From contig JADNYJ010000042.1 in the NCBI GenBank assembly GCA_015501075.1, positions 186,001 through 250,000 of the forward strand: a DNA stretch of 64,000 nucleotides, written 5' to 3'. The translations under genes and the position numbers were made by a program. Shown piece by piece: positions 21,605-33,875 of this stretch. Under the pieces are notes generated by a model, which saw only the letters and a program-made list of their open reading frames with translations, ran no database searches and was not told where the DNA came from. Positions within the stretch are counted from its first letter, which is position 1, and every line of letters begins with the position of its first letter. Source of the DNA: Gymnopilus junonius (taxonomy: Eukaryota > Basidiomycota > Agaricomycetes > Agaricales > Galerinaceae).

Positions 21605-24600
21605 TTACAACCCAAAATGTACGTAGGGGACCCAAGCCAGCAGGGAGGATTCGACATCAATTTCTGATTCCACAAGTCTCTTGCGCAACTGCCCAGTAGC
21701 GTAATGGAGTGCTAAGCAAGCTTTTTCACCTTTCAAACCCGCTTTATCCTCGGTGAGTTTCGCATAAAAATCTTCCGCGATCTCAGGTCCATATTTATCT
21801 TGAATAGACCACATCGTCGCAACCACTCCTCGATAGCCCGCTGCCAGCATTCCTGCCGCTAGATGTACCGCTTCCTCAGAAAGCTTTTCGTCGCCTGTAC
21901 TTGTTTGGCAGGCCGACAAAAATGCAAGGTCTGCAGCGCCTAACCTTTTCTGAATGATCGTGGATAACTCGAGGTGCCCGTCTTGAAGTGCAAATCCGCT
22001 TTTCAATGGCTCAGAAGTATCCTGGTTGGCATGACAAGCGAAGTGGATTGAGGTGTGCGTCTCCATGTTTATTATCACTTGGTCGACTGTGGCCGCAGCG
22101 CCTTCCAAACACAGGACTGGGAAATTACACCCTTTCATTAAGCGTTGGATTGCTTGGATCTCAACTTTTGTTTCTGGGATAGGTGGTAGGTTAGGGGTAT
22201 TAGGTTGACTGATCATAAATAGTCCTTCTCTTTGTCGACCAATTGTTGCAAGCTTTGAGGCCTTATCGATGAGCGCTCGAAGTGTAGGAGTGTACGACGA
22301 AATCGCAAAATCCGAGAGAACAGATGGTATTGTCGTGTTGGGTCCACCGTATATCCCTGCTGCATGTATCGGAAGGAATGCCAATGGACCAGTCGCACAC
22401 CACCAGATACGCAAAGGTTCCGTTGAAGGTTCCTTCATATATTAGCAGAATTCACTCAATATATACGGGCCGATTAAATATACCCCACACTTACTGAATA
22501 TCCAAGGCCGTCGAGAATAGGTTTTACAAGCTGCAACCAGAGCTGGGCTAGAATAGCCCTAATCCCTCTCTTGTGATCAAGACGCAACCCCCTCGTAATG
22601 GGTTGGGCTCCACGCACTCTCACTCCAGACGCACGAAGGTGGGCTCGTAAGTTGATTCGGAGTGCTTCTGCCTTCCTGTAGCTGAAATCGGGTAGGGGAA
22701 TAGCAACAGGTTTATCACTTCCTGAAACAAGGCCAAGTGCGTCGCAGCGCTGTTGATGGACATTAATGAGAACGACTATTCCTGATTCAGGAAGACGTCT
22801 CATCATGGTCGAGCAAGTCGGAGGGCGGAGGAAGTCTTGGAAATTTGGGATTTTTCGGACCCTCGTAAGCAGCGTTTGCCATTCTTCTGCTAGCTTGACG
22901 TGGGCGGTGACCTGGTCTTGCACTAACATTTTCTGAGCAAGGCCTGTCCCTGGTATGGGTAAACCCGTCTCTAACCGTGATCCAGCAAATTCGAGAGCAG
23001 TGGAAACTCTCACAAGCCCATCCGCTAAAACGGGATCCTCGGCACGGAGTGCGTCCATGGGGGTGCGCAGGTTGTTGAGTTGGTTCCAGACAAGGCACCG
23101 GCCTTCTTCCAGTACTTCCAACGCTGTATCAACTTTCCCGAGTTCGAATGCGGCAGCTGCTGCTGAAGTCGAGACATCGGAGATATCAGGAAGGTTGGTA
23201 TGGCGTTTCTGAATGGTCTGGTCCAGACCAACAACCTGGGACATGAGGTTAATTGCGGTTGTATATGCATCAAGGAGGTGTTGACGGTCGATGTCATTAG
23301 CAATTTCGGCCCATCTCTTCGCTGCGATAAGCTTTATAGATGGCGTTCCCATTGGATAAGTAGCCGCCAGACGATGCTTTGCTGCAGCGGCGAGACCGTC
23401 ACTGCTGTCATGTGTGAATTGAAATCGAGATGCGTACGAAAGACCAAGGTTGCCCAGTATAATCGGCATATGAAAATGTCCTTCAGGACTGAGGTCCACT
23501 GCTTTTTCCTGCGCTGATATGGCCTTGGCGATGTCCGCAAGATCTTCTGTATGCCCGAACCGGGCTTGATGCGCCACACCGATATTATTGAACCTGATGG
23601 GCATTGCAGCATCATTCTCTGCAGTGAGATCAATAGCTTTCTGGTGATATAATACCACTTGGTCGATTTCCATCAAATCCCCGGTATGTTTAAAGCGGAC
23701 CAGATACGCGTTTGCAAGATTAGTAAGCCTGACAGGCATGTTGGCATCGCCCTCAGGGGTGAGTTGAGTGGAGTTTTGAAAATGTGTGATGGCTGCCGAA
23801 ATATCGTTAGCGTCGCCTGAATGTTCAAATCGGGCGAGATATGAAGTTCCGAAGTTATTGAGAAACCAAGGCATTAATGCATGACCATCGGGGGTACGAT
23901 CGACAGCTTGCTGCTGGTATGCTATTGCCTCAGAAATGTCGGCTACATCGCCTGCATGATCAAAGCGTTGTCTATACAATGTCCCCAGAGCGCTTAATCG
24001 ATTTGGTAGCTCAATATGGTCATCTGGAGTGAGGAGGACAGCTTTTTGAAAATATGATATCGCCTCCGAAATGTCTTTAAGATCTCCAGTACGATTGAAT
24101 TGAACATCGTACGCACTCCCAAGGCCCGCTAATCTCCGAGCCAGGTCTGCATCGCCGCTTGGAGTGAGTTTGACCGCCTTCTGGTGGGACGTGATAGCCT
24201 CAGAAATATCTTTTAATTCTCCAATTCGCTCAAACCGTGTTTCATACAAGGTACCAAGGTTGCTGAGCATACGTGGTATTCCAATACGACCAATTGGGGT
24301 GAGGCGTATAGCTTCCTGCTGGGCAAACACTGCTTCACCGAGGTCCGACATATCTCCTGTGCGCTGAAACCTAGCGAGAAGTGATCCAGAAAGATTGCTC
24401 AGCATGTCCGGTTTTTCAGTATGCCCATCTGGGGCGAGTTCAACTGCTTTTTGTTGCGACCTTATGGCTTCAGAAATATCCGCGAGGTCTCCAGTGTGAC
24501 GAAATCGAGCAGTCTGCGACGATCCGACATTGTTTAGCATACGAGGAAGCCCAATGCTGTCCTCTGGGGTACGCTGAATTGATTCTTTCAGGAGTGATAT

Positions 24601-26471
24601 TGCTTTCGAGATATCTGTCAAAGCTCCTGTTCGATTGAATAGGCTTCGGTACGAAATACCCAGATTGTTAAGCATATGCGGTATAGTTGTGTGGGTATTG
24701 GGAGTGAGGTCGACCGCTTTCTGCTGGAGTGATATTGCCTCAAGGATGTCAGCAAGGTCTCCAGTGTGCTCGAATTTCTTTTGAAAAGAGATTCCCAGAT
24801 TGTTCAACCTCATCGACATGTCTTCATGACCCAGTGGAGTAAGCTGAATGGCCTTCTTCTGCGCGTCTATTGCATCAGAAATGTCGCTGAGATTTCCAGT
24901 CTGACTAAAACGAGCTTGGTAAGTATTTCCTAGGCTGCTCTGCCGAGCAGGCATATCTACGTCTCCCTCTTGAGTGAGGTCTCTGCATTCATGCAGGTAT
25001 GCAAGCGCTTTCGAAACGTCGGCGAGGTCTCCGGTGTGGTCGAATCGACTTGTATAGGAATCCGCAAGGTTGCTGAGAATGATGGGCCTATCAGGGTGTC
25101 TGAATGATATGAGTTCGAGAGCCTTCTCCTGAGGAGCGATCGCCTCATTGATGTCGCTCAAATCGCCTGCGATGTCAAAGCGAGTACGATAATACACCCC
25201 AAGATTAGTCAGCCTTTTGATCTGGGCCGGATGTCCGTCCAGAGTGAGTTCAATAGCTCTCAGTTGGGACGATATCGCCTCAGAAATGTCGGACGGATTT
25301 TCCGTCCGGTTATAACGTAATTGATAATAATTCGAAAGGGTATTCAGCCTCGCTGGCAGCGTTGGATTATCATCTGACGTGCCATCGACAGAGATTTTGA
25401 ACTTCGAGGTCGCGGTTTCGAGATCAGACAAGTCGCCTGTCAGAGTAAAGCGCTCGCCATATGCGCCTGCAGCATTATATTGAAAGTCAGATGTTGTTGG
25501 ATCCTCAGTTGGCATGAGCTGAATCGCTAGGTCATAGGCACGAATACTTGTATTTATGTCACTTTCGCTCCTCGTTTCACGAAAGCGTTGGAAGAATTGG
25601 TCACCGCAGAGGTTTAGGAGATGTGCTTTCACATTATCTTCAGTGTCGTCTGGAAGCTCGAGAGCGATGGCCAGTATCCTGTCAGGATCCTCAGCCAACT
25701 GGGTGGCGAGTCCTATCCAACAGGTTAACAGGGCTTCAATGAACTGGGTCGATATAGTACACACCGTCGTCCTCGTCCTCTTGTACACCTTCTTGGCTCG
25801 CAATTTCCTCTTCTAAGGGAAGGGACAATACGTTGCAACTCAATTTTAGCGAGAAAGCCTTCGAAATTTCCCGTATAATTGCTAACCGATGGAAATATCA
25901 ATAATTTAGTAAGGAATAGACAGTCGTCGCTGATGATGAGAAATGCTTACAGGAATGCCCTTCAGAGTTATTAAGGGCTTCCACGAATTCAGCTTGTGTC
26001 AGGTTGACCTGCCCGGAATTTTGATTTTCATCCCACGTCACAACGAATGTGAGATCTCCAGCCCTATCCATCGTTGAGGTACAGTTAGTGGAGTAATGCG
26101 ATGTTTGAGCAATGTGACTTACACCTCGATCACATCATCGTATCTCCATTTATTTGGGGCTACCCTCTCCAATGCCACTGAATTCTCTACATCACCGTCA
26201 TTAAAAGTTCGAATATTCAAGATAGATGGAACTGCGGTGCTGGAATCTTCGACAGTAAATTCAATGAAAATATCTAATATTCGATGTCAGAACGGCGGCA
26301 TAGCAGCATACACAATCTAACCTTCGAGATAAATTTTACTCTGGACATCAACCATCGATGTTGAATTGTCCAAGGTCAGGGAACTATGAGTACCTCAGTT
26401 GCCTCACTGATCAAAATAAACTTGAGTTAGAAGAAGGTGTACCTTGTGATCGTCCCATCAGGTACAGCCAT
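21605..26471 (-). CDS. TPR-CHAT protein (tetratricopeptide array plus caspase-like CHAT protease)
   Basis: CHAT domains are caspase-like cysteine proteases; TPR-CHAT proteins are strongly expanded in mushrooms and are thought to work in recognition or cell death. Starting at ATG 26471, small exons give a beta-rich N-terminal region (SLTLDNSTSMVDVQSKIYLE, RTFNDGDVENSVALERV, VVTWDENQNSGQVNLTQAEF), then an acidic linker (EEEIASQEGVQEDEDD). The main exon carries about 17 repeats of roughly 45 residues, each like RF.HTGDLADISEAI..Q.KAV.LTP.GH. A GTAAGT intron at about 22480-22439 joins GLGYS to EPSTEPLRIWWCATGP. The CHAT domain shows the catalytic His in HFACHA and Cys in LSACQTSTGD, plus AGYRGVVATMWSI. 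The stop is at 21605. One single-base break near 25737 (PVH to FIEALL) is needed; the other 3.3 kb is clean. Both catalytic residues are present, so it should be an active protease. Confidence 0.88.
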
Positions 26472-26744
26472 AATCAATATAGGGTTCCTTCTTTGAAGTA
26501 AGTAGGATAGTAGGAGGAAAGCGGTCAAGTGAAAAGGGAAGGGCAATTCGCCGACCTTGCAATCGATTACAGTACCAATTCGAGACTTAGATTGATTTCA
26601 AGTTCTCACGCGCTTTATTTGGGCAGATAAGATCAGATAACTTTACCAACAGCTCGACAAGTTCAAGCCATGAGGTGTAAAGCATCCCTAGTTCGCATAA
26701 ATTCTTCAATAAAATACCCGTAAGAAGAGGCGGGTCCATATCGC

Positions 26745-28680
26745 CATTCCTGTTAAATGCACTGTCAATGATAGAACATTAAGCATCAAATTTTCGATAA
26801 TGGCATGATGTACTGTTCTAGGCAACTCAAAGTTCTGTTGGGGAGGTACGCCGTGCCCCGTCTAGTACTTCAAAAGATGGAATATAGTCAGCTTTGCCCA
26901 CAGGAGAAGGCGAATTGCAGCCTCACCATAGATATAGAATATCGAGAGCTGATGCTTCCATCCCAAGCCGTCTTGATTGACGGATCCACGTCGAGTCCTA
27001 TGCGGAACAAAGAAGAAGGGGATCCAACCCTGAGTGAAGCATGCATTTTAATCAAACCCAAGAGAAGAGAAAACAGCGAATGGAGATAATTGGCGATACG
27101 GGAGTAAAGTTCAGGATATAGAGTCCTGATAGGGATGACAAGCGTCGTAATTCGTAGACATGCCACTCCTGGATGAAATGTAGGACCAGATTTGCAGAGA
27201 CGGGCTTGTAATATTAAATCAGAATCGAAGAGACCCATCAATGCAATGTCGAGTTCTTGTACTGCCATAGAAAAACCTAAAGTCCAGTCCAGATTAACAG
27301 ATAGGAGTACCAATTCAACTTGAAAGACCCGACTCTCTTGCACATAATGAGATTCCAAATCATACCATAAGTCTCTATTCCGATTATGAGATGACATAAA
27401 GCAGATGGTCAGAGAACGAGTCGCCTTGAAAATTGGGTTTAATCAACCGATTGAAAAATAGCCGAATGGTCATGTAAATAGATGTCAGCCCAAGCTCGCC
27501 CAAGGAAAAGGCAGTGAGACGCCAGAACAGACGTAGAGATAATGAAGAAGATAATGCAGAGGAATATTTCTGATCCGCGCAGGAAAACATACCCCCGTGT
27601 TGATAGTTTCGAGATGATTGGAAAGTTCAAGGAAAGGACTCCGGAGTCGGGAAGAAAGCGGATTGACTCGTGCCGATGATGCCGAAGAGGCCAAAGCCGC
27701 AAGCAAACAAGCGTTAATAGTCGCGAAAATCTGTCTTCTTCCTTTCTGTTGTCGGTTGACCGTCAGCAAGTGTGGCACACCCTTCCGACCCCTCTAGAAG
27801 GAATTACACTGCAGAAAGTTACACAGGCGATATTTTTCGATCAATAAACCGTGTTTCTGCGTCTTCTGAAGAAGAGATATCGGTGAGTAAAGCTATTTGT
27901 GTCCAGCCAGGCTCGCCTGATCATGCGTCATCCAGCTCTTCAGTCTGTTATCGTAGCACATGATACTGCTCATGGTTCTGATACATCTCCGGTGTTGCGC
28001 TGTCATTTGGACCTTTCATATGCGACTAGTATCTGTCTTCCTCAACTTGGCTGAGGTTCCCTCGATTACGGGTGGGTCTTCGCCAACTTTCACATATCAC
28101 GCTGGATGTAACTCTAATTTAGGACCGACCAACCTCGCCTCAATGCAATCCACGGCCTCAGCCACCTCCGCTGCTCAACGCTTCTGCTGTTTCCATCAAA
28201 ATTAACCGCTATAACCTTGCAAGTTAGCAAAGATGACCTTTGTCGTGGCTGATGCCACCAGTCGGAGATTTTAGGGTTAACTTTCATTTTGTGAAGATCA
28301 GTTTCTTCTTGTGCGTTAATTCGTAGTCTTCTTTACGAATTGCGAAATTCTCAACCTTTTATTTACACTATAGGTTCTTCACGCTGGGCTCAGTTCTCGT
28401 CGACTACAGTCTGTCCGGGCCTAAGCTCAGTATCTAACTGACAATCGGAACTTCACGGCCACAGACGTAGCTCTAACTGAAGCGGGTGCCTGTATTATAT
28501 GGGACCGACGTAAGCGTCGCTGGAATTTTGTGGCGTTAGGACGCGAGTTCTAGTTCACATCGCTTTTTGTAGCGTTTTGTTCTGCAAGGTACGCCTCTTT
28601 CATTTTTTTTCCTTTTCTTGTGTAATTGATAGTCGGCATCTGATATAGATGTTTGTCCTTACCCGCTAGTTCCAGCGCGA
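26745..28680. repeat. Diverged direct repeat, copy B (right of the TPR-CHAT gene)
   Basis: This is the counterpart of 17700-19450, in the same orientation. Matching segments include CCTGTTAAATGCACTGTCAA near 26751, the membrane-protein exon at 27440-27720, GCGTCATCCAGCT near 27926 and CTTCCTCAACTTGGCTGAGG near 28038. The two copies bracket the TPR-CHAT gene. Confidence 0.6.
26888..27778 (-). CDS. Putative membrane protein, paralogue B
   Basis: The conserved exon includes INACLLAALASSASSARVNP, then YVFLRGSEIFLCIIFFIIST, VLASHCLFLGRAWADIYLHD and stops at 27439. It parallels paralogue A almost position by position although the two DNA copies have diverged. A second ORF (27397-26888) carries NYLHSLFSLLLGLIK and FRIGLDVDPSIKTAWDGS, again matching A. 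The frame changes inside the first exon (between RLRSPF and YVFLR), so one indel is present. Family unknown; integral-membrane location is likely from the hydrophobic runs. Confidence 0.42.
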
Positions 28681-29991
28681 GTATAGCTTTATTCAATCTG
28701 CACCTCCTACGCATTCGGCTGCGATAACTACTCCTGTGCTTATACCGATGTTACATCCCAGTACGTTCCCATCTTAACATTTCTTCCAATACTCACTGCG
28801 GTCGGGCATCATCCTCACTGGGCCTTGCAGTTAAAGTATTACTTCATAGTAAGGGCCTTGTGTACTGCCACGTCACTTATTTTCTGACATTTTTTCGTAC
28901 TTCTGCATATTAGAACGTCTGGTTCGGCTCTAGCTTTACCTGCAGCTGCCACCTCAGTACTGTAACCTCGGTGTTATCACTCTGGATGCTTATGTATTCC
29001 TCTCATGTGCCCTAGCTACTCGAGAAATATTCCATTGTTGCCCTCTCGGTCGCACTCTTTTCCCCTCTTCCTTCACTACCCTCGTTGAGGAAAGCAGAAA
29101 GTATTGCGTGACCTGGCGTTGATAAATTACCAGATGGTGTTGGTTGTCTTTCCTGGCTTTCTCGACCAGCATATTTGGAAGGGTGTCAACCTAGAACTCC
29201 ACCATCCTCTCCGCCACCGCCGGACGTTGATGCGTATGTTGAGCGCTAATATACCAACGCCGATTTCAGTGACCAGTGAGTGTCAACGCAAAAGACAACG
29301 AATTGTTTTTATATATTCGTAACGGGTCTCTCTTGTAGAAGTTGTCCATCCAATTTACTTGGTTTAGCCACTGCGCTATTCTTATTCCTTAGCTAGCTGA
29401 AGGTTCTTTTTTTTTGTTCTTTTCTTCCTTTTCGCGCCTCGTGGAATGGTGTCCTCCGTTTAGTCAGTATTGAATGCTTGTTAATTTTCGAAATCTGCAG
29501 GGTACCTGAGCAATCAGAATGTTAGGGCCAAAAATTGAGCCTTTGAATTTAACATGAAAAGTCTCTTTGGAGTGAATTTCAAACTCGATTTTTCTTCTCT
29601 GAATGGCCCCTATGCTCCAAAGCTCTCGGTGGGTACGTCCATAGATATGCAAGTGAACTGAAAAAAAAATAAGTCACTGAGGCACGTGAGAGAATCTCCA
29701 AAATAAGATATCTTTCCGAAAGCGAGCTTTCTTCGCTGACTGCGCCCAACTGTGCCTTCCTTCGCCTCCGTAGCTTGTAAGAACCAGTAATCTCTTCTCC
29801 TTCCCTGACTCAAACTGACTAGTTTTTTAATCTTTGTAGTTCAGTCATCGCAAGTCCCCGAGAAAAGCAACCTCTGAACCACTCTCTCATCGTGCCCATA
29901 CCTTGTGCACCATAACTACTTTCCACAATATCTACTACCGTGTGGAACCCCCGGAATTCATTACTTCCCCAGAATCTGATGATAACAGGAG
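28681..29991. other. Intergenic stretch
   Basis: Pyrimidine-rich, no recognisable coding signal. ORFs at 28990-29322 and 29464-29813 have no motif. It contains the likely promoter of the F-box gene at its right end. Confidence 0.35.
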
Positions 29992-31379
29992 ATGCTCGAA
30001 AGTCGACCCCCACCCAGAGTATCCGTCGAAATATGGAGGGAGATATTCAACCACTTTGTTGCCAGCAATCCTGGCAACGAACTCCGATATAAAGAGCCGG
30101 GCGCAGAGAAAGCATTCATTCTTAGTCATGTTTGCTCAACATGGAGAGCAAATGCCGTCGGTTTTCCAGCTCTCTGGCGGGAAATAGCGGTTATCATTTA
30201 TGAAGATCACGTACATCCAAGGACGCGCCTTCTGTCACTTTTTCTCCGCCATGCGAGAAGCACGCCACTCGATATGACCATGATTGCGTTGTCCTCGCAA
30301 TTCTCTCCCAAAGTCAGCATGAGGCCTGTCACACTTTTTTTACAGGAGCTACATCGCGCAAGGCGCCTTGAAATTGACGTTGGGCTTCTACGCTGCTTAC
30401 AGAAATTAGATAGTCGTGCGTTCGACGAGATCGAGAAGGAAATGGATGGCGCACCGTGGCTGAAGGTGGTTACATTTATACCATCCGGCAGTTCTGTTGC
30501 TAAACGCCGTTCATTTCTGTCCATGATGTGGACATTAGTCCCTAAGCTTGATACCCTTATCCTCGCTGGAGAGAACTACGATTCCAAGAACATATACAGG
30601 CTATACCGAACATCTTTCCCTTTCCATCAATTAACACATCTTAGGACCTCGCACCAGAACGGATCTATCACACCTTGTGGATTCCTTACCATTCTATCCT
30701 TGGCGGGTACTCTTCTTATTCGGGTCGAATTCCAGTGTGTCGGACTCGAAGGCCATGAAGCGACTCAGGATGCTGAGGCTTTACCTATCAATTTGCCGGT
30801 ACTTCAAACACTCATTCTTTACGGAGAATCATGGTCAGACGATAGGTTCACTTGTCCTCCATTGACCTCTTTGCTCGCCCGCCTCAAAGCCCCTTTGTTA
30901 ACGTCGCTTACATTGAGTGAAGTTCGCGCGTTCTCCCTTCCGTCCTTTTCAACCTTCATACGCAATTGGAAGTAGAGACCGACTACATCCCAGACGGGGA
31001 TATTATTGAATGCCTCCAGCTCCTACCCTCTCTTAGAACGCTGCGCTTCTGGTCACCAACTAAAATATTTTCAGAAGCTATGCGAGAGTGGAACGCATCA
31101 AAGGGCGAATTTTTCCTCTGCCCCCAGTTACGGGCGATCCAGATTTCGCATCGCTCCTTAAAGGATACGACCGGTTCCTTATTTGCCGATACCATCGAGT
31201 CGCGTTGGGATCGATTAGTTGAAGAAGAAAGGAAAGAATTAAGGGTCGAAATTTCTGAAGTTTATATCAAGGACGCTGAGCAAATGTCTCAAGCTGAAGT
31301 CATTCGCCTGCTCGCTCTGAAGAGCCGTGGCTTGGAAATCACATTCGATCTGATATTGTCTACCGCCAACGAAATATAG
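29992..31379 (+). CDS. F-box protein
   Basis: F-box proteins are substrate receptors of SCF ubiquitin ligases and form a very large family in agarics. The start MLESRPPPRVSVEIWREIF leads straight into the F-box: VSVEIWREIFNHFV, then AFILSHVCSTWRANAVGFPA and LWREI, which match the usual LP.E.W..IF / LS.VC..WR / P.LW pattern. The rest is a Leu-rich C-terminal region (ARLKAPLLTSLTLSEV, LEVETDYIPDGDIIECLQLL, LPSLRTLRFW). The frame stops at 30973 after FIRNWK. One base added at about 30965 joins it to LEVETDYIPD and runs to 31379, so I treat both as one intronless gene. The break looks like a missing base in CGCAATTGG. Confidence 0.75.
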
Positions 31380-32175
31380 GCCTATAGCGACGCCCTTCAG
31401 CTACCGTAATACTTGCTCAGTCTTCGTAAATCAGCTTTCAAGGCAATTCCAACCCACAATTATTCGTATGGACAGTTAGCGCCTTTCTCGAGTCGGGCGT
31501 TTTATCAAGTTGCTAACAGTGGTCGATTAGGTTGAGTGAAGTGTATCGACAGTGAAGATATACGCCAGCCCTCAATAGCGCCTCATTTACCTTCTGATAT
31601 GCTCTCCTAGCATAACACTGGGTTGGAAATCTAAAGACAGTACGAGCATTCCAGTGCCCAGATGTGATACTTGCTTAGTTAACATTTGACCTAGGCAAGC
31701 TTCGTTCCCGCTAGTCACCCTTCCTTCCGCAGCTATCAACCATTATGCTTTCGCGTTGTCGACATAACAGGATGACTTTCGTGTAATATTATCCCCGAAT
31801 CGTGCCTTCTTAGACCCTTTATACATATTTTTTGGTTACTTTACGGAGGTTAGATATAAATCGATCGTTATTCTTGAGCACTTTGTTTACGCTGTTCAAG
31901 TGCATATCGTTTCCCCTTTGCCGTTAATTAATATTTCGCATGACTTGTTGTGCTTTCTTTTGTTAGTTTCAATGACGATCGCGTCGGTTATAAGTACTAC
32001 GATAATATTATCAGACTGGACGGACGAGTTTGTTATTAAGGCGGTATAAGCTCGGCGACCGGTGAGCAGAAATTACAATTACAATATGTCGTAAGGTGTA
32101 GAAACATAAGGATCAGAAAATCAGGCACCGTTGTAAGCAATCCAGTCACTTTCATCAAGATCCTGATGGCTCTTG
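31380..32175. other. Intergenic stretch between converging genes
   Basis: AT-rich, no ORF of note. 3' flanks of the F-box gene and of the minus-strand gene to the right. Confidence 0.4.
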
Positions 32176-33415
32176 TCAATCTAAGTATGATGAAAGATCG
32201 TTAATAGCAATCTGGAGGACTTGTTCGAGATCACTGACCCAATGCGCTATAATACCCGCTATTAAATCGCACTGCTCCTTTGAGATATGCCCGAAGAAGT
32301 CGATAACCCTGATACGATTAGTGCAGTAGTAGGTGCCCCCACCAGCCTCGTTGACTTTGAATATAACAAAAATCCATGACCGCCCATCAGTCAAAGCGCC
32401 ACGGACTATATTTTTCCTGCGGTATATTCTTAGTACGCAATAAGAACCGCGGGCATGAACTACTGACTGAAGGGCTTTCGCACAAGCATACATTTCGCCT
32501 GCAGTTTGAGGGAGATAATCTTCGAGGGGGGTATCAAGCCTCTTAGCCTCGCTGACGAAGAGGGTAAGACTATCCCGATTCCTTTTCAGGCCTAGGATAG
32601 GCATCTTTAAAAAAGACCCTAAGGAGAAATGATGAAGCAAATGCATCGTAGAATACATCAATTACTTACCAGCAACGTCCTTCGAACCTCTCAATGCAGC
32701 GTAGTCCACAAACACGTTCAGATCCGTGGAGGGATTCACGTTAACGTCAACGTGCTGTTCAACACTCAACACCATGGCCTTGTCCGTTCCGTTGAGCATG
32801 GCATGGACGCGGAAGAAGAATGCGTTAATCCACAATCGAACGCCGGCTTCGTTCTGAAATCTCTCTGTTGGATGCTACTGAAAACCTTTCTAGGCTGTTG
32901 TACTCACCGTTGCCACGAATCCCTTGAGCATTTTGAGATGTTTATGTAGCGCGTCGGAGGACCAGAACTCACTGTTACCAAGGCCCGTTGATGTAGCGGC
33001 CAGTTCCGGCACTTTGGATTCTAGCAGGACAAGGTTCTGCGGCGCTGCGTCGACATTGAGATTCTCTAGGCTTTTGGCCGTTAAGCCCCGCAGCCCATAG
33101 GCCTGAAAGAAAGAATTAGAATCAGTCAAGCGATCTTTAGAGAAAAAACCTTCAACGTACAACACGGCCAGACAATTTAGACCCCAACTTTGCGGCGATA
33201 CCCTGAAGTTGTTCTAACGTTTCCGGTTCCAAGATACCCCCTCATCTTCCTCGATGGTCGATGATTGAAGGGTCTTGACAACCTGCTCCAGTTGGGCGAA
33301 ACATTGGAGGAGCAGGTTATTACTTTCCATAGAAAGATTTTTCCTGCGTTTCTTCGAGTCAGGTTCTGCCGTGGCGGAAGAAATACGTCCGCGACGACAA
33401 CAGTGAAGACGACAT
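32176..33415 (-). CDS. Agaric-type unknown protein with possible PD-(D/E)XK nuclease-like core
   Basis: Starting at ATG 33415 (MSSSLLSSRTYFFRHG), a one-base break leads to DSKKRRKNLSMESNNLLLQC with a KKRRK nuclear-localisation-like run and a helical region. A second break follows near 33235. Later exons read AYGLRGLTAKSLENLNVDAA, SEFWSSDALHKHLKML, GVRLWINAFFFRVHAMLNGT, KAMVLSVEQHVDVNV, then RNRDSLTLFVSEAKR, YLPQTAGEMYACAKALQ, RGALTDGRSWIFVIFKV and a stop at 32176. I have seen this arrangement (FV.EAK, LPQ..CEMYA, RG.LT.G..WIF) in many agaric genomes without a name. D...E-x-K followed by Q fits a PD-(D/E)XK nuclease core (Asp of RDSL, Glu-Lys of SEAK). That is inference; an uncharacterised kinase-associated family is possible. 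Confidence 0.5.
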
Positions 33416-33784
33416 TTGCCACGCGGTCACATCACACAATTCACGCTGTCACTGAGTGACGTTTCCTTAGAACCTCTTCTTGAATTACATGTTTGGGTTT
33501 TGCTTGAGTTCCAAGGATATATAGATAATCACTACTGCATTGAAGCTAAAGCTCTAAAGCCCTGACTTGGTAAATTTAAGGAAGCAATGACTGTCGACAT
33601 ACGTACAATTCGATCAATCGCACACGTACTTTGAATTTCGAAAATTCAGAAAATCGAAAAATCGAAAAAATTAAATGGGTCAAAAAATGGGTGACGTGAC
33701 GGAATGATCGAATGTAAGTACTTAGTAAGTACAGGTCGAATGTTGAGATTGGAAATAATCACATGACATTTCATGTTTTTCGGT

Positions 33785-33797
33785 TTCACGAAAGTTC
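33785..33797 (+). promoter_or_regulatory. Heat-shock element upstream of hsp60
   Basis: TTCACGAAAGTTC is three alternating 5-bp HSF units (nTTCn-nGAAn-nTTCn) without mismatch, about 80 bp before the hsp60 ATG. A weaker site (GAAAATTC) lies at 33640-33647. HSF1-type regulation fits a mitochondrial chaperonin. Confidence 0.65.
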
Positions 33798-33875
33798 GTC
33801 ACTGTTCGGAACTTGTTTCTCCTCCAACGACTAACCTTTTTTTCCCTGCCTTCTGCTGTCTATCTGTCCTCTGGA

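Noticed and set aside
21988..25816. Numerous + strand ORFs opposite the TPR-CHAT gene
   Set aside because: Antisense shadows of the 45-residue repeats.
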